From Clostridia bacterium (GTDB taxonomy: Bacteria > Bacillota > Clostridia > Christensenellales > Borkfalkiaceae): a stretch of 34,376 nt of DNA. The stretch covers positions 1-34,376 of the forward strand of contig JAIDRY010000120.1 in the NCBI GenBank assembly GCA_029061465.1, in the 5' to 3' direction. Positions 25,707 to 34,373 of the stretch are shown piece after piece. The position numbers and the translations under genes were made by a program. Each line of letters opens with the position of its first letter. The first letter of the stretch is position 1. Under the pieces are notes generated by a model. That model worked only from the letters and a program-made list of their open reading frames with translations, ran no database searches and was not told the DNA's origin.

Positions 25707-28700
25707 TTATGCGTTGCGCTTTCTTTTTGCAACCTTGGTTACAGCCATGAGCAATGCAACCGCTAAGAACGTGAAGCCCGAAGTCATACCCACGCCCCCG
25801 ATTGAGCCGAAGCAACCGGGATTGACTGGCGCAGCATCTTCAAATACTGCGGTTATGACCGTGTCTTTGGTTATGCGGACGCTATCCCCTGCTTTATAAT
25901 TAGTTCCGTTGACGTCCCAGTGCGAGAACACTTTCCCCTCGGGCGCGGAACATTCTTCAAGAACAATACTCTCATTAGGTTTAACGTATTGCGTCGCAGT
26001 TTTGTTACCGTCATATTTCAGCGTTACGGTAAATTTATTTCCGATAACGGCTTTAATGCTGCAATTGTCGGTAATTTCCACTTTCGCTCCTACAGCGTAT
26101 GATTTACCGTCAATTTCCCACGAAGCTACGTACTGTTTCCCGTCAAGGACATTCACCGTATCGGGTAAAATGTAGCTGCGGGGCGTAACTTGCACCGTAC
26201 CTTCACTTCCGTTTACGCTATACGTAACCGTAGGCCAAGACTTAAACAAGACGGTTTTATTGCCTTCGCCGAGACGTACGCCGGCAAGCTCCACCTTCAG
26301 CCCCTTTGCAAAAGCTTCAGCAAACGTCAGATTTCCCGTCGCCGTCAAAAGCACCGTTTCCGCAGATACGGAAGGCGTACGGAAAATAACTTCGGAGAAG
26401 TCGGGCGTTGCCGTATTTATATTTATTGAACCGCTGTTTTTATAAATATCCCCTGATATTTTCACTCCCGTATCGCCGCCGACAAGCGTCAATATTCCCT
26501 TATCGAGATATATTGCACTGCCGCCTTTGCCCGCAGTGTTTCCTCTTATTACGCCGCCTTCGATGTAAACGGACCTTGCGTCGTTGCCGCACAGCATATA
26601 CATTGCGCCGCCTATGTTCGACGCGGAGTTGCCTGTAACCGTAACCCTTGTCAACGTGGTTTTACCGTCGAGCGTAAGCGCGCCGCCGTTGCCCTTTGCA
26701 ACATTGCCGCTCAGCGTGCAATCGGTAAGAGTAATTATACCGCCGCTGAAATTTGCAATAGCGCCGCCGTTTATCGACGTAACGTTATTCTTCATAGTAA
26801 CGTTTGTGAACGTCGAGTTACCCGTATTGAATACCGCGCCGCCGTGGTCGGTGTTGCGGTTGTTGCGAAGCTCTGCGTTGTTGACGCGCAGAGTGCCGCC
26901 GTTTACTTTAATCAGCGCGCCGTTCTGCGAGAATGAATTTCCGTCAAGAACAATCTTTGCGCCGTCATTATCACCAAGCGTAAACGTTACTCCGCCGTTT
27001 ACCGTAAACATTACGCCTATTAAACATTTTGTTATTACTACGCTTCCCTTAACCGAGGGGTCTGGAAGTATCGTCAGATTTTTATTTATAGTTATTGCTC
27101 CGTCATACAGGTCGGCGCAGATATAAATAGTATCGTTTGCGTTAGCCGCCGCAACCGCCTCGGATATCGAGTTGTAATAAACGTCGCCTATTCTACACGT
27201 ACGGGATTGACTGATTTCTTTAAAAGTTACCGCGGCGCTTTCCTTGGAAGCACTCATCTCCCTGTCGTACGCGCGTATTTTATACTGCGGAGCGTAGCCC
27301 TCATTATACGCCGTAGTATCGATATAACTGCCCGAATACGTAAAACCTATAACGTACCAGTTGCCGTTCCTGTATTCCATAATCTCATAGCCGAGGTGTG
27401 CAGAACCTTCCGCAGGCTCGGGCAAAATCAGCATATAGCCCGCATCGGTTTTCCATACTTCGCGGATTTCCACACTGCTTGTAGGACTGTAATCCGCGTT
27501 GCCTGTAAACTCGTAGAAATATTGATTTGCGTCGATGTACCAGTACTTGAAACCTCTGTATACGATTTGCTTGTCGTCAAGCGCTTTTTTAATAAGCTTT
27601 TTGTATGCGGCCGAAGCTGTTTCCTCTCTGAACGGAGCATAGTTATCGCCCGTAGAGAACGAGAAGCCGTAGCGCTCGTAATAGTATCCCAAATCTTCGC
27701 CTACAACCAGCGAGGAATAATATACCATACGCTCGGTAGTAGACAACTGTCCGTCCTCTGCCGTTACGCCCGCTTTGTTGCGCGCGGCGGCTTCGTCAAA
27801 GTAGCGATACATATTGTCGAGCTTGCCCCAGAACCCATGATAGCAGGCTTCGAGATTCCACCAAATCTGATAGCTGTAAGTGTTGGTATTGAAATATCCC
27901 GCCGACAGCGCAGTTTCATCGGGAGTTAAAACCCTCGTCATTTCATCGTTGAAGTTTCTTGAAACGTTATGGCTTAAATATGCAAGCTCGTATTTTGCCC
28001 ACATATTGTTAGTGGTTTCGCCAATTGTACGTCCGTTGACGTCGAGCGCATGACCTATTTCGTGCGCAACGCCCCAACCGGGAACGCCGAAGTTTGTCAT
28101 TCCGTCCTCGCCGAAGCTTATAAACCCGATATGGTCGCCTGCGGCAAACGCGCCGGCGCCGCCCCAGGGCTGAACCACACGGAAGTTTGTATATAAGTGC
28201 AGATTTTTTTCGTTAAAGTGCTCGCCGTCGGAACTGAGTGAAATGCCGTCGAATTCTAACAGAGCGCTTATATAATCGTCCCAACGCTCGGCGTTTTTCT
28301 GCGGGCTGACCTTGCGGGTAACAAAATCGTTATAGGCGCGTTTTGCGCTTACCGTATGCAGGAAGTGGTCGCCGACAAGCTCCGCAACGTCGCTCATACC
28401 TTCCGTGCTCTGCAGCTTCTCGTTATATGAAGTCAGCTCCTGAAGGAAAGCGTTTTCGTCGCCTCCCTTACGGAAAACGGGATAGAGATATCCGCCTTCG
28501 ACGTAAACCTTGACTTTGGAAGACTGCTGTGAAGGCTCGTAGGGGTTAATTATATGTATAGGTCCGCCGGGAGTAACATTCCAGGAATAATTGTCGGTAA
28601 TGAAGTCGGGGAAGGTTAAAACGTTTTTACCTAACGACAGTCGGTATGTAGACTGCCAGCTTCGCCAATCCCCCTTGACCTGAGTAAACGCTATGGTGGG

Positions 28701-29684
28701 TAACGGGTCGCCCGCTTCCGCCTCTACGTAAATTGTAATTGTCTGACCTTTAAGTCCGCCTACGCCGAGAACCTGACGGTTTATACCGAAGCTTGACATT
28801 TTAAGCGTATTGCCCGCATACGAACGGAGGTCGCCGTAACGGTTTATAACGTTCGCCGCATTGGGGTCGGTAGAAAATTCGCGGCGGCTGTCCTTCTTTA
28901 ACTGTCCGCTGACAATTAATTCCGCTCTGTCAAGCAGGGGCTTTAACGCGTTTTCATAGCTCAATAAACCGGTTACTCCGCTGCGTATTTGGCTTAAATC
29001 CGCTTTGTATTGATTTTTAACGGAACACTGCGCATAGTCGTCAAACAAGTCTAAGACCTTATTAGCGTTTGCGTTGTCGGGCTGCAAAAACTGAATTTCT
29101 TTTGCGGTAGCCGTCCAGTTATGCATAGTATTAACTTTTCTGAATTCGAATTTTACCTGTGTTACGGTTACGGCTTTATTCAAGCTGAACACAACTCTGT
29201 CATCCGTGGCGGAGCTGTTGCACGTGCCGTAAAGCGCAAGCGCACCGCCGTTTGCCGTGTAGACGTTAAGAGTTATAGGATAACCGTGCCCAAGCCGCGC
29301 ACTCGACGAAGCATAAACAATGCTTTCTATCGTAACGGCTTTACTGAACGTTACGGTTATCGCATTTAAAAATGCGGGATTTTCGGAGCCCTGACCGTTA
29401 TTTTCGGTAGCCGTTTGCCAAAACGTATTCCAGTTTCCGTCAAACGCGTTAGCAAGCGTGTTGCCGCCGGAAGCTCCGCCGTTCGCCTCGTACGTCATTA
29501 AATTTGCAGGTACTCTGTATACGGCAAGGTAATCATCGTTGAGATAATTGCCGGAAGCGGTTTCACAGGTTATATTACCCGTATCCGCAGATGCGGACGT
29601 TACGGGAGCAACAGCCCAAATTGCGGCGGCAAGAAATACCGCCGATAAAAATGCAATAAGCCAGTGTTTTACAGTTAATTTCAT
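25707..29684 (-). CDS. M60-like (enhancin-type) metallopeptidase with N-terminal F5/8C-like domain, right-handed beta-helix, InlB-like repeats and C-terminal Cys/TM/basic tail
   Basis: 1325 aa. GWGVAHEIGHALDVNGRTIGETTNN fits HExxHx(8,28)E; HEIGH at 28050-28064; GGAVFNTGNSTFTNVTMKNNVTSINGGAIANFSGGIITLTDCTLSGN beta-helix repeats; C terminus PGCFGSIGGVGMTSGFTFLAVALLMAVTKVAKRKRNA. Confidence 0.87.
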   Translation of the reverse strand: MKLTVKHWLIAFLSAVFLAAAIWAVAPVTSASADTGNITCETASGNYLNDDYLAVYRVPANLMTYEANGGASGGNTLANAFDGNWNTFWQTATENNGQGSENPAFLNAITVTFSKAVTIESIVYASSSARLGHGYPITLNVYTANGGALALYGTCNSSATDDRVVFSLNKAVTVTQVKFEFRKVNTMHNWTATAKEIQFLQPDNANANKVLDLFDDYAQCSVKNQYKADLSQIRSGVTGLLSYENALKPLLDRAELIVSGQLKKDSRREFSTDPNAANVINRYGDLRSYAGNTLKMSSFGINRQVLGVGGLKGQTITIYVEAEAGDPLPTIAFTQVKGDWRSWQSTYRLSLGKNVLTFPDFITDNYSWNVTPGGPIHIINPYEPSQQSSKVKVYVEGGYLYPVFRKGGDENAFLQELTSYNEKLQSTEGMSDVAELVGDHFLHTVSAKRAYNDFVTRKVSPQKNAERWDDYISALLEFDGISLSSDGEHFNEKNLHLYTNFRVVQPWGGAGAFAAGDHIGFISFGEDGMTNFGVPGWGVAHEIGHALDVNGRTIGETTNNMWAKYELAYLSHNVSRNFNDEMTRVLTPDETALSAGYFNTNTYSYQIWWNLEACYHGFWGKLDNMYRYFDEAAARNKAGVTAEDGQLSTTERMVYYSSLVVGEDLGYYYERYGFSFSTGDNYAPFREETASAAYKKLIKKALDDKQIVYRGFKYWYIDANQYFYEFTGNADYSPTSSVEIREVWKTDAGYMLILPEPAEGSAHLGYEIMEYRNGNWYVIGFTYSGSYIDTTAYNEGYAPQYKIRAYDREMSASKESAAVTFKEISQSRTCRIGDVYYNSISEAVAAANANDTIYICADLYDGAITINKNLTILPDPSVKGSVVITKCLIGVMFTVNGGVTFTLGDNDGAKIVLDGNSFSQNGALIKVNGGTLRVNNAELRNNRNTDHGGAVFNTGNSTFTNVTMKNNVTSINGGAIANFSGGIITLTDCTLSGNVAKGNGGALTLDGKTTLTRVTVTGNSASNIGGAMYMLCGNDARSVYIEGGVIRGNTAGKGGSAIYLDKGILTLVGGDTGVKISGDIYKNSGSININTATPDFSEVIFRTPSVSAETVLLTATGNLTFAEAFAKGLKVELAGVRLGEGNKTVLFKSWPTVTYSVNGSEGTVQVTPRSYILPDTVNVLDGKQYVASWEIDGKSYAVGAKVEITDNCSIKAVIGNKFTVTLKYDGNKTATQYVKPNESIVLEECSAPEGKVFSHWDVNGTNYKAGDSVRITKDTVITAVFEDAAPVNPGCFGSIGGVGMTSGFTFLAVALLMAVTKVAKRKRNA

Positions 29685-29724
29685 AACGCTCCTTAATGTA
29701 TTCTAAAAAAATAAATACTATTAA

Positions 29725-29753
29725 ATTATAAAAAACAAGAATAATTATGTCAA
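29725..29753 (-). promoter_or_regulatory. Consensus promoter for the M60-like gene
   Basis: Minus strand TTGACA - 17 bp - TATAAT. Confidence 0.75.
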
Positions 29754-29804
29754 CGTTTTTGCAGGAAAAAGATATCTGCTATTTAGTCAAGCTCATAAAA
29801 AAAC

Positions 29805-29826
29805 GCCGCTCCCTCGCGGGAACGGC
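29805..29826 (-). terminator. Intrinsic terminator of the acetyltransferase-hydrolase-flavodoxin operon
   Basis: Minus strand GCCGTTCCC-GCGA-GGGAGCGGC (one mismatch) followed by GTTTTTTT. Confidence 0.8.
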
Positions 29827-29867
29827 TATATTAACGCTTATTCAATTTTACTTCGACACAAAGCGCG

Positions 29868-30452
29868 TTATTCGCTTATATCAAGTCCTTTTATCCAATC
29901 GGCAACAGTATTTAAAGAAGTGCCTGACGAAAACCTTTTTCCCGATACCCATTCCGCAGACGGAGCAAGCGGGTGCAGGTTTGTGTCGCTTGAGCCTATA
30001 CCGCTGCTTTGCGAGGTGCAGAACGGAATAACCATCTTGCCGGAAAAGTCGTAGCTTTCCAAAAACGTATAAATTATTTTCGGCGCCTGACCGTGCCATA
30101 TGGGATATCCCAAAAACACAACGTCGTAATTTCCCATATCCTCTACGCTTCCGCTTATTGCAGGGCGGGCGGTGCTGTCGGCTTGTTCCCTGTCCGCTCT
30201 GCAATCCGTGTAATACTTCAAATCGTCTTCGGTATAAGGCACTTCGGGAATGATTTTGTAAAGCGTTCCCGTCGTTTCCGCCTGGATATGTTCGGCTATT
30301 GCCTCGGTTGTGTTCGTGCAGGAAAAGTATACGATAAGGACTTTTTTCTCACTTCCTTCGGTTGGCGGTATTTCGTTGTCGTGATTGCCGCAGGCGGGCA
30401 ATGCGAACAACGCCATTATGATTACTAAAATTACTCCCAAAAGTTTTTTCAT
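29868..30452 (-). CDS. Flavodoxin family lipoprotein
   Basis: 194 aa. Lipobox ALFALPACGN; flavodoxin signature KVLIVYFSCTNTTEAIAEHIQ, DVVFLGYPIWHGQAPKIIYTFLE. Confidence 0.88.
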   Translation of the reverse strand: MKKLLGVILVIIMALFALPACGNHDNEIPPTEGSEKKVLIVYFSCTNTTEAIAEHIQAETTGTLYKIIPEVPYTEDDLKYYTDCRADREQADSTARPAISGSVEDMGNYDVVFLGYPIWHGQAPKIIYTFLESYDFSGKMVIPFCTSQSSGIGSSDTNLHPLAPSAEWVSGKRFSSGTSLNTVADWIKGLDISE

Positions 30453-30455
30453 ATA

Positions 30456-31433
30456 TTACTCCGCATCAAAGTTCTTTTTGAAAAATTTATCCAGTTTGTC
30501 AAAAGGTATAATATCCGTTCTGTCATATAAATCTGTATGGACGGCGTCTGGAATAATAAGCAGTTCCTTATTATCCCCCTTTAAGCTTTTAAACGCGTCT
30601 TTACTGAAATAGCACGAGTGCGCTTTTTCTCCGTGCATAATAAGTACCGCGCTTCTTATCTCGCTGCTGTAAGAAAGTATCGGCATATTGATAAACGAAA
30701 GCGCGCTCGTTTTGTTCCAGCCTCCGTTTGAATTTAACGAACGCTTGTGATAGCCGCGTTGGGTTTTATAATAATCGTAATAGTCCTTAACATAGAACGG
30801 CGCATCGGCAGGAAGCGGGTCTACTACCCCTCCGCCCAATTCGTAGTTTCCTTTTTTATAGTCGACTATCCTTTGTGCGTTCAACGCTCTCTTCGTTTCG
30901 TAGCGTGCCTGTTCGCTGTCCGCGCAGTCGAAGTAGCCTTTTGCGTTTACCCTCGTCATATCGTACATTGTGGAGGCAACCGTTGCTTTAATTCTGGTAT
31001 CGATAGCCGCCGCGTTGAGCGCCATACCGCCCCAGCCGCAAATTCCTATAATTCCTATTTTTTCGGGGTCGACGTCATTTCGGCAGGAAAGATAATCCAC
31101 CGCCGCACAAAAATCCTCGGTGTTAATATCGGGGGAAGCAACATATCTCGGCTGTCCTCCGCTTTCGCCCGTGAAAGAGGGGTCGAAAGCAATTGTAAGA
31201 AAACCGCGTTCCGCCATTTCCTGCGCGTAAAGCCCCGACGACTGTTCCTTTACCGCACCGAAAGGACCGCAAACCGCAATAGCCGGAAGCTTGCCTTTTG
31301 CGTTCTTGGGACTATACAAATCCGCCGCAAGGGTTATACCGTAACGGTTGTGAAAAGTTACTTTTTCGTGGTCAACCTTTTCGCTTTTCTTAAAAACTTT
31401 ATCCCATTCTTTTGTTAATTTTAATTTTTCCAT
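30456..31433 (-). CDS. Alpha/beta hydrolase (dienelactone hydrolase/acetyl-xylan-esterase-like)
   Basis: 325 aa. IGIIGICGWGGMALNAAAIDTRIKA nucleophile-elbow-like region (GxCGWGG), VLIMHGEKAHSC, IIPDAVHTDLYD (His). Confidence 0.82.
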   Translation of the reverse strand: MEKLKLTKEWDKVFKKSEKVDHEKVTFHNRYGITLAADLYSPKNAKGKLPAIAVCGPFGAVKEQSSGLYAQEMAERGFLTIAFDPSFTGESGGQPRYVASPDINTEDFCAAVDYLSCRNDVDPEKIGIIGICGWGGMALNAAAIDTRIKATVASTMYDMTRVNAKGYFDCADSEQARYETKRALNAQRIVDYKKGNYELGGGVVDPLPADAPFYVKDYYDYYKTQRGYHKRSLNSNGGWNKTSALSFINMPILSYSSEIRSAVLIMHGEKAHSCYFSKDAFKSLKGDNKELLIIPDAVHTDLYDRTDIIPFDKLDKFFKKNFDAE

Positions 31434-31434
31434 C

Positions 31435-32010
31435 TTAATTGCTCTCCTTGACAGTTTTTATTATCTTTGCAGGTACTCCGCCGACGACGGTGTTTTCAGG
31501 CACGTCCTTCGTTACAACCGCTCCCGCCGCTATAACCGCACCGTTGCCGATTGTTACTCCCGCAAGGATTGTTGCGTGAGCGCCTATCCAGACTCCGTTG
31601 CCTATCTTTACCGGTGCAGGAAACATATTCGCGCGCTGCTGAGGATTTAAGTCGTGGTTTAAAGTAGCTATTACTACCTGTTGCCCGATTAATACGTTAT
31701 CTCCGATTTCAATTCCGCCCTGGTCCTGAAAACAGCAACCCGAATTTATAAATACGTTTTTGCCCACCTTTATATTTTGACCGTAATCCGCATTGAACGG
31801 CGGAAACAGCCCGAAGCCCTCGTCAACCTTTTGCCCGATAAGCTCGGAAAACAGCTGCCGTATCTCGTCGGGAGTTCTGTATTCGTTGTTCATTTCAGCC
31901 GTGATTTTCCTCGCCCGCTGCGCCATCTCGTGCATATGCAGGTGCATTTCGGAATTTGCAACTATATACGCTTGTTTTGCCATCTCTTCTTTGAATTGTT
32001 CGGTATTCAT
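31435..32010 (-). CDS. Sugar O-acetyltransferase, left-handed beta-helix (maltose/galactoside acetyltransferase-like)
   Basis: 191 aa. [109 protein letters not shown]. Confidence 0.92.
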   Translation of the reverse strand: MNTEQFKEEMAKQAYIVANSEMHLHMHEMAQRARKITAEMNNEYRTPDEIRQLFSELIGQKVDEGFGLFPPFNADYGQNIKVGKNVFINSGCCFQDQGGIEIGDNVLIGQQVVIATLNHDLNPQQRANMFPAPVKIGNGVWIGAHATILAGVTIGNGAVIAAGAVVTKDVPENTVVGGVPAKIIKTVKESN

Positions 32011-32016
32011 ACCAAT

Positions 32017-32045
32017 ATTTTATTTTGACTTTAAATATATGTCAA
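32017..32045 (-). promoter_or_regulatory. Promoter for the acetyltransferase operon; predicted +1 coincides with ATG (32010)
   Basis: Minus strand TTGACA - 17 bp - TAAAAT - 6 bp (ATTGGT) - ATG. Confidence 0.75.
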
Positions 32046-32073
32046 ATGCTTATATTTTATATTTAACCTATAA

Positions 32074-32102
32074 TTGACAAGCATAGTTTTAATTGTTATA
32101 AT
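32074..32102 (+). promoter_or_regulatory. Promoter for the LysR gene; predicted +1 coincides with ATG (32109)
   Basis: TTGACA - 17 bp - TATAAT (perfect hexamers) - 6 bp (TCGGAT) - ATG. Confidence 0.8.
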
Positions 32103-32108
32103 TCGGAT

Positions 32109-32981
32109 ATGGAAATAAGAGAACTAAAATATTTTTTGGCGGTTGCCAGAGAGCAGAGCATTTCAAAAGCGGCTTTAAGGTTGTTTGTTACGCAACCGAA
32201 TTTATCACGGCAAATGCAAAACCTCGAAAAAGAAATAGGACAACAGCTGTTTATCCGCGGAACAAGAAAAATCACGCTTACGGAAGCAGGACAACTGCTT
32301 TTAAAGCGTGCGGAAGAAATTATCGAGCTATATAATAAAACCGAAAACGAACTCAACGCACCCATTACGGACATAAGCGGTGATATTCATATCGGCGGCG
32401 GGGAAAGCTACATTATGGGACTTATAGCAAAGGCGGCGAGGGCAGTACAGAGTGAATACCCCGACGTCAAATTTCATTTGTTCAGCGGAGACAGCGGTAC
32501 TGTTTCGGAAAGACTTGACAAAGGACTTATCGATTTCGGAATATTTATCGAGCCGTTCGACGCAAGTAAATATGATTATATCCGCTTGCCGCTCTTTGAT
32601 ACCTGGGGCGTGCTTATGCGCAAAGACAGTCCTCTTGCAGAAAAAGAAAATATATCGCCCGAAGATTTATGGGATAAACCTCTTATTCTTTCAAGGCAAT
32701 CGCACGGGAAAAATATGATAAGCGACTGGTTCAGAAAAGATATTAATGAACTCAATGTAGTTGCAACGGGTAATTTGCTTTACAATATGTCGCTACTCGT
32801 TGAGGAAAACTTGGGTTATGCCGTTTGCCTCGATAAGATAATACATACGGACGGAAACAGTAAACTTTGTTTCAGACCGCTGTATCCGAAACTGATATCA
32901 CATCTCGATTTTGCGTGGAAGAAGTATCAGGTGTTTCCCAAATGTGCGGAAATCTTTTTGAAGTACTTACAGGAAAATTAA
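32109..32981 (+). CDS. LysR-family transcriptional regulator
   Basis: 290 aa. MEIRELKYFLAVAREQSISKAALRLFVTQPNLSRQMQNLEKEIGQQLFIRGTRKITLTEAGQLLL is the canonical LysR wHTH. Confidence 0.95.
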   Translation: MEIRELKYFLAVAREQSISKAALRLFVTQPNLSRQMQNLEKEIGQQLFIRGTRKITLTEAGQLLLKRAEEIIELYNKTENELNAPITDISGDIHIGGGESYIMGLIAKAARAVQSEYPDVKFHLFSGDSGTVSERLDKGLIDFGIFIEPFDASKYDYIRLPLFDTWGVLMRKDSPLAEKENISPEDLWDKPLILSRQSHGKNMISDWFRKDINELNVVATGNLLYNMSLLVEENLGYAVCLDKIIHTDGNSKLCFRPLYPKLISHLDFAWKKYQVFPKCAEIFLKYLQEN

Positions 32982-32988
32982 AATATTA

Positions 32989-33015
32989 CCGCCGCGGTAT
33001 AAAACCGCGGCGGTT
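32989..33015. terminator. Bidirectional intrinsic terminator between LysR and pyrophosphatase genes
   Basis: ACCGCCGCGGT-ATAAA-ACCGCGGCGGT followed by TGTTTTT. Confidence 0.85.
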
Positions 33016-33033
33016 GTTTTTAAAATGGAATTT

Positions 33034-33567
33034 TTATTGCTTGGCGCATTTTTCTTTATATGCGGCAATACATTTTCTTATAATTTCAATAGCCTCGTAT
33101 TTGTGGCATATCTCTTTGACGGCAGTCGTCTTATGTTCGAGCATTTTATACACCTCGAAGAAGTGCATCATCTCCTCGAAAATATGCTTCGGCAATTCTT
33201 TTATATCGTAATAATGCTTGTAATTAGGGTCGTTAGTCGGCACGGCGATAATTTTCTCGTCAAGCTCTCCGCCGTCAACCATCTTAATGACTCCTATCGG
33301 CATACAGGTTACGAGCGTCATGGGGAATATCGGCTCGTTGCAAAGAACAAGCACATCCAAAGGGTCACCGTCGTCGGCAAGCGTTCTGGGAATGAAGCCG
33401 TAATTTGCAGGATATACCGTCGAGGTATACAAAACGCGGTCAAGCCTTAAAAGCCCCGTTTCCTTGTCTAGCTCGTATTTAGCCTTGCTCCCCTTGGGTA
33501 TTTCGATAAGCGCTTCAAAATTGTTTTCGCTTACCCTCTTTTCATCTATATCGTGCCAAATATTCAT
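33034..33567 (-). CDS. ppa: Inorganic pyrophosphatase (family I)
   Basis: 177 aa. EIPKGSKAKYELDKETGLLRLDRVLYTSTVYPANYGFIPRTLADDGDPLDVLVL is the diagnostic family I core. Confidence 0.95.
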   Translation of the reverse strand: MNIWHDIDEKRVSENNFEALIEIPKGSKAKYELDKETGLLRLDRVLYTSTVYPANYGFIPRTLADDGDPLDVLVLCNEPIFPMTLVTCMPIGVIKMVDGGELDEKIIAVPTNDPNYKHYYDIKELPKHIFEEMMHFFEVYKMLEHKTTAVKEICHKYEAIEIIRKCIAAYKEKCAKQ

Positions 33568-33651
33568 TTTTACCTCTTTATAAATTTTCGCTAATTATAT
33601 CATCTGCAAATTATTCTGTCAATAATAACAAATTAAAAGGTATTCTAATGT

Positions 33652-33849
33652 TTAATTACCTAAAAGATAATCAGTCGTAACGTTTAAACTCTTGGCAAGT
33701 TTTTTAACATAGCTTGCCTTTGGCTCGTTAACGTTATTTTCCCAAAATGATATAACGGCATTCGTAACGCCAACCATTTTTGCTAATTGCGGTTGAGTTA
33801 GTCCTCTTTCTATTCTTAATTCTCTTATTCTTGTTCCCAAATCATTCAT
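33652..33849 (-). CDS. XRE-family HTH transcriptional regulator
   Basis: 65 aa. LGTRIRELRIERGLTQPQLAKMVGVTNAVISFWENNVNEPKASYVKKLAKSLNVTTDYLLGN. Confidence 0.92.
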   Translation of the reverse strand: MNDLGTRIRELRIERGLTQPQLAKMVGVTNAVISFWENNVNEPKASYVKKLAKSLNVTTDYLLGN

Positions 33850-33872
33850 ACTAAAACAATTATATAAGAAAA

Positions 33873-33926
33873 CTAAGAAAAAGTCTTGACATCTTAGTAA
33901 TCTAAGAATATAATATCATTACTAAG
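33873..33926. promoter_or_regulatory. Consensus promoter of the 85-aa gene overlapped by CTTAG/CTAAG half-sites (putative XRE operator)
   Basis: TTGACA (33886-33891) - 17 bp - TATAAT (33909-33914); CTTAGTAAT (33893-33901) and ATTACTAAG (33918-33926) form a 9-bp perfect inverted repeat flanking the -10; further CTAAG at 33873-33877 and 33902-33906. Confidence 0.7.
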
Positions 33927-33942
33927 CAGATACGAGGTATAT

Positions 33943-34200
33943 ATGAAAAGCGCAATCGACGAGCTGATTTTAAAAAACAGTACATTTATGGAAAACGTTA
34001 CACTCAACGAAACGTACTGGCAGTTAATAAATAATTGCAATGAAATATATTGTAAACTTAAAGAAACTTTAAATGAAAAGCAAGTCGAGCTTCTTGATAA
34101 ACTTATATATAACCACGAGGGCTTAGAAGCCGAGGCAAGCGAACTTAATTTACTACACGGTTTCAAAGCTGGAATAAGACTTATGATTGAGTGCTTATAA
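33943..34200 (+). CDS. Small protein of unknown function, 85 aa (C-terminal GFKAGIRLMIECL resembles DUF6809-type proteins)
   Basis: SD GAGGT upstream, own promoter and terminator; ...LDKLIYNHEGLEAEASELNLLHGFKAGIRLMIECL. Confidence 0.75.
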   Translation: MKSAIDELILKNSTFMENVTLNETYWQLINNCNEIYCKLKETLNEKQVELLDKLIYNHEGLEAEASELNLLHGFKAGIRLMIECL

Positions 34201-34217
34201 TTCTTCAAATATAAAAT

Positions 34218-34245
34218 AAAAGGTATAGCGTTTGCTATACCTTTT
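34218..34245. terminator. Bidirectional intrinsic terminator between the 85-aa gene and 5S rRNA
   Basis: AAAAGGTATAGC-GTTT-GCTATACCTTTT perfect stem, T-rich on both sides. Confidence 0.85.
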
Positions 34246-34257
34246 ACTTTTTTTGAA

Positions 34258-34373
<116 letters not shown>

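Noticed and set aside
22829-29684. LPXTG sortase signals
   Set aside because: Checked C-termini of the 914-, 1325- and 4126-aa proteins; none contains LPXTG or a close variant before a TM helix.
33652-34200. Toxin-antitoxin system
   Set aside because: XRE plus small ORF with shared operator is suggestive, but the 85-aa protein has no toxin signature (it resembles DUF6809-like proteins) and the genes are divergent rather than co-transcribed.
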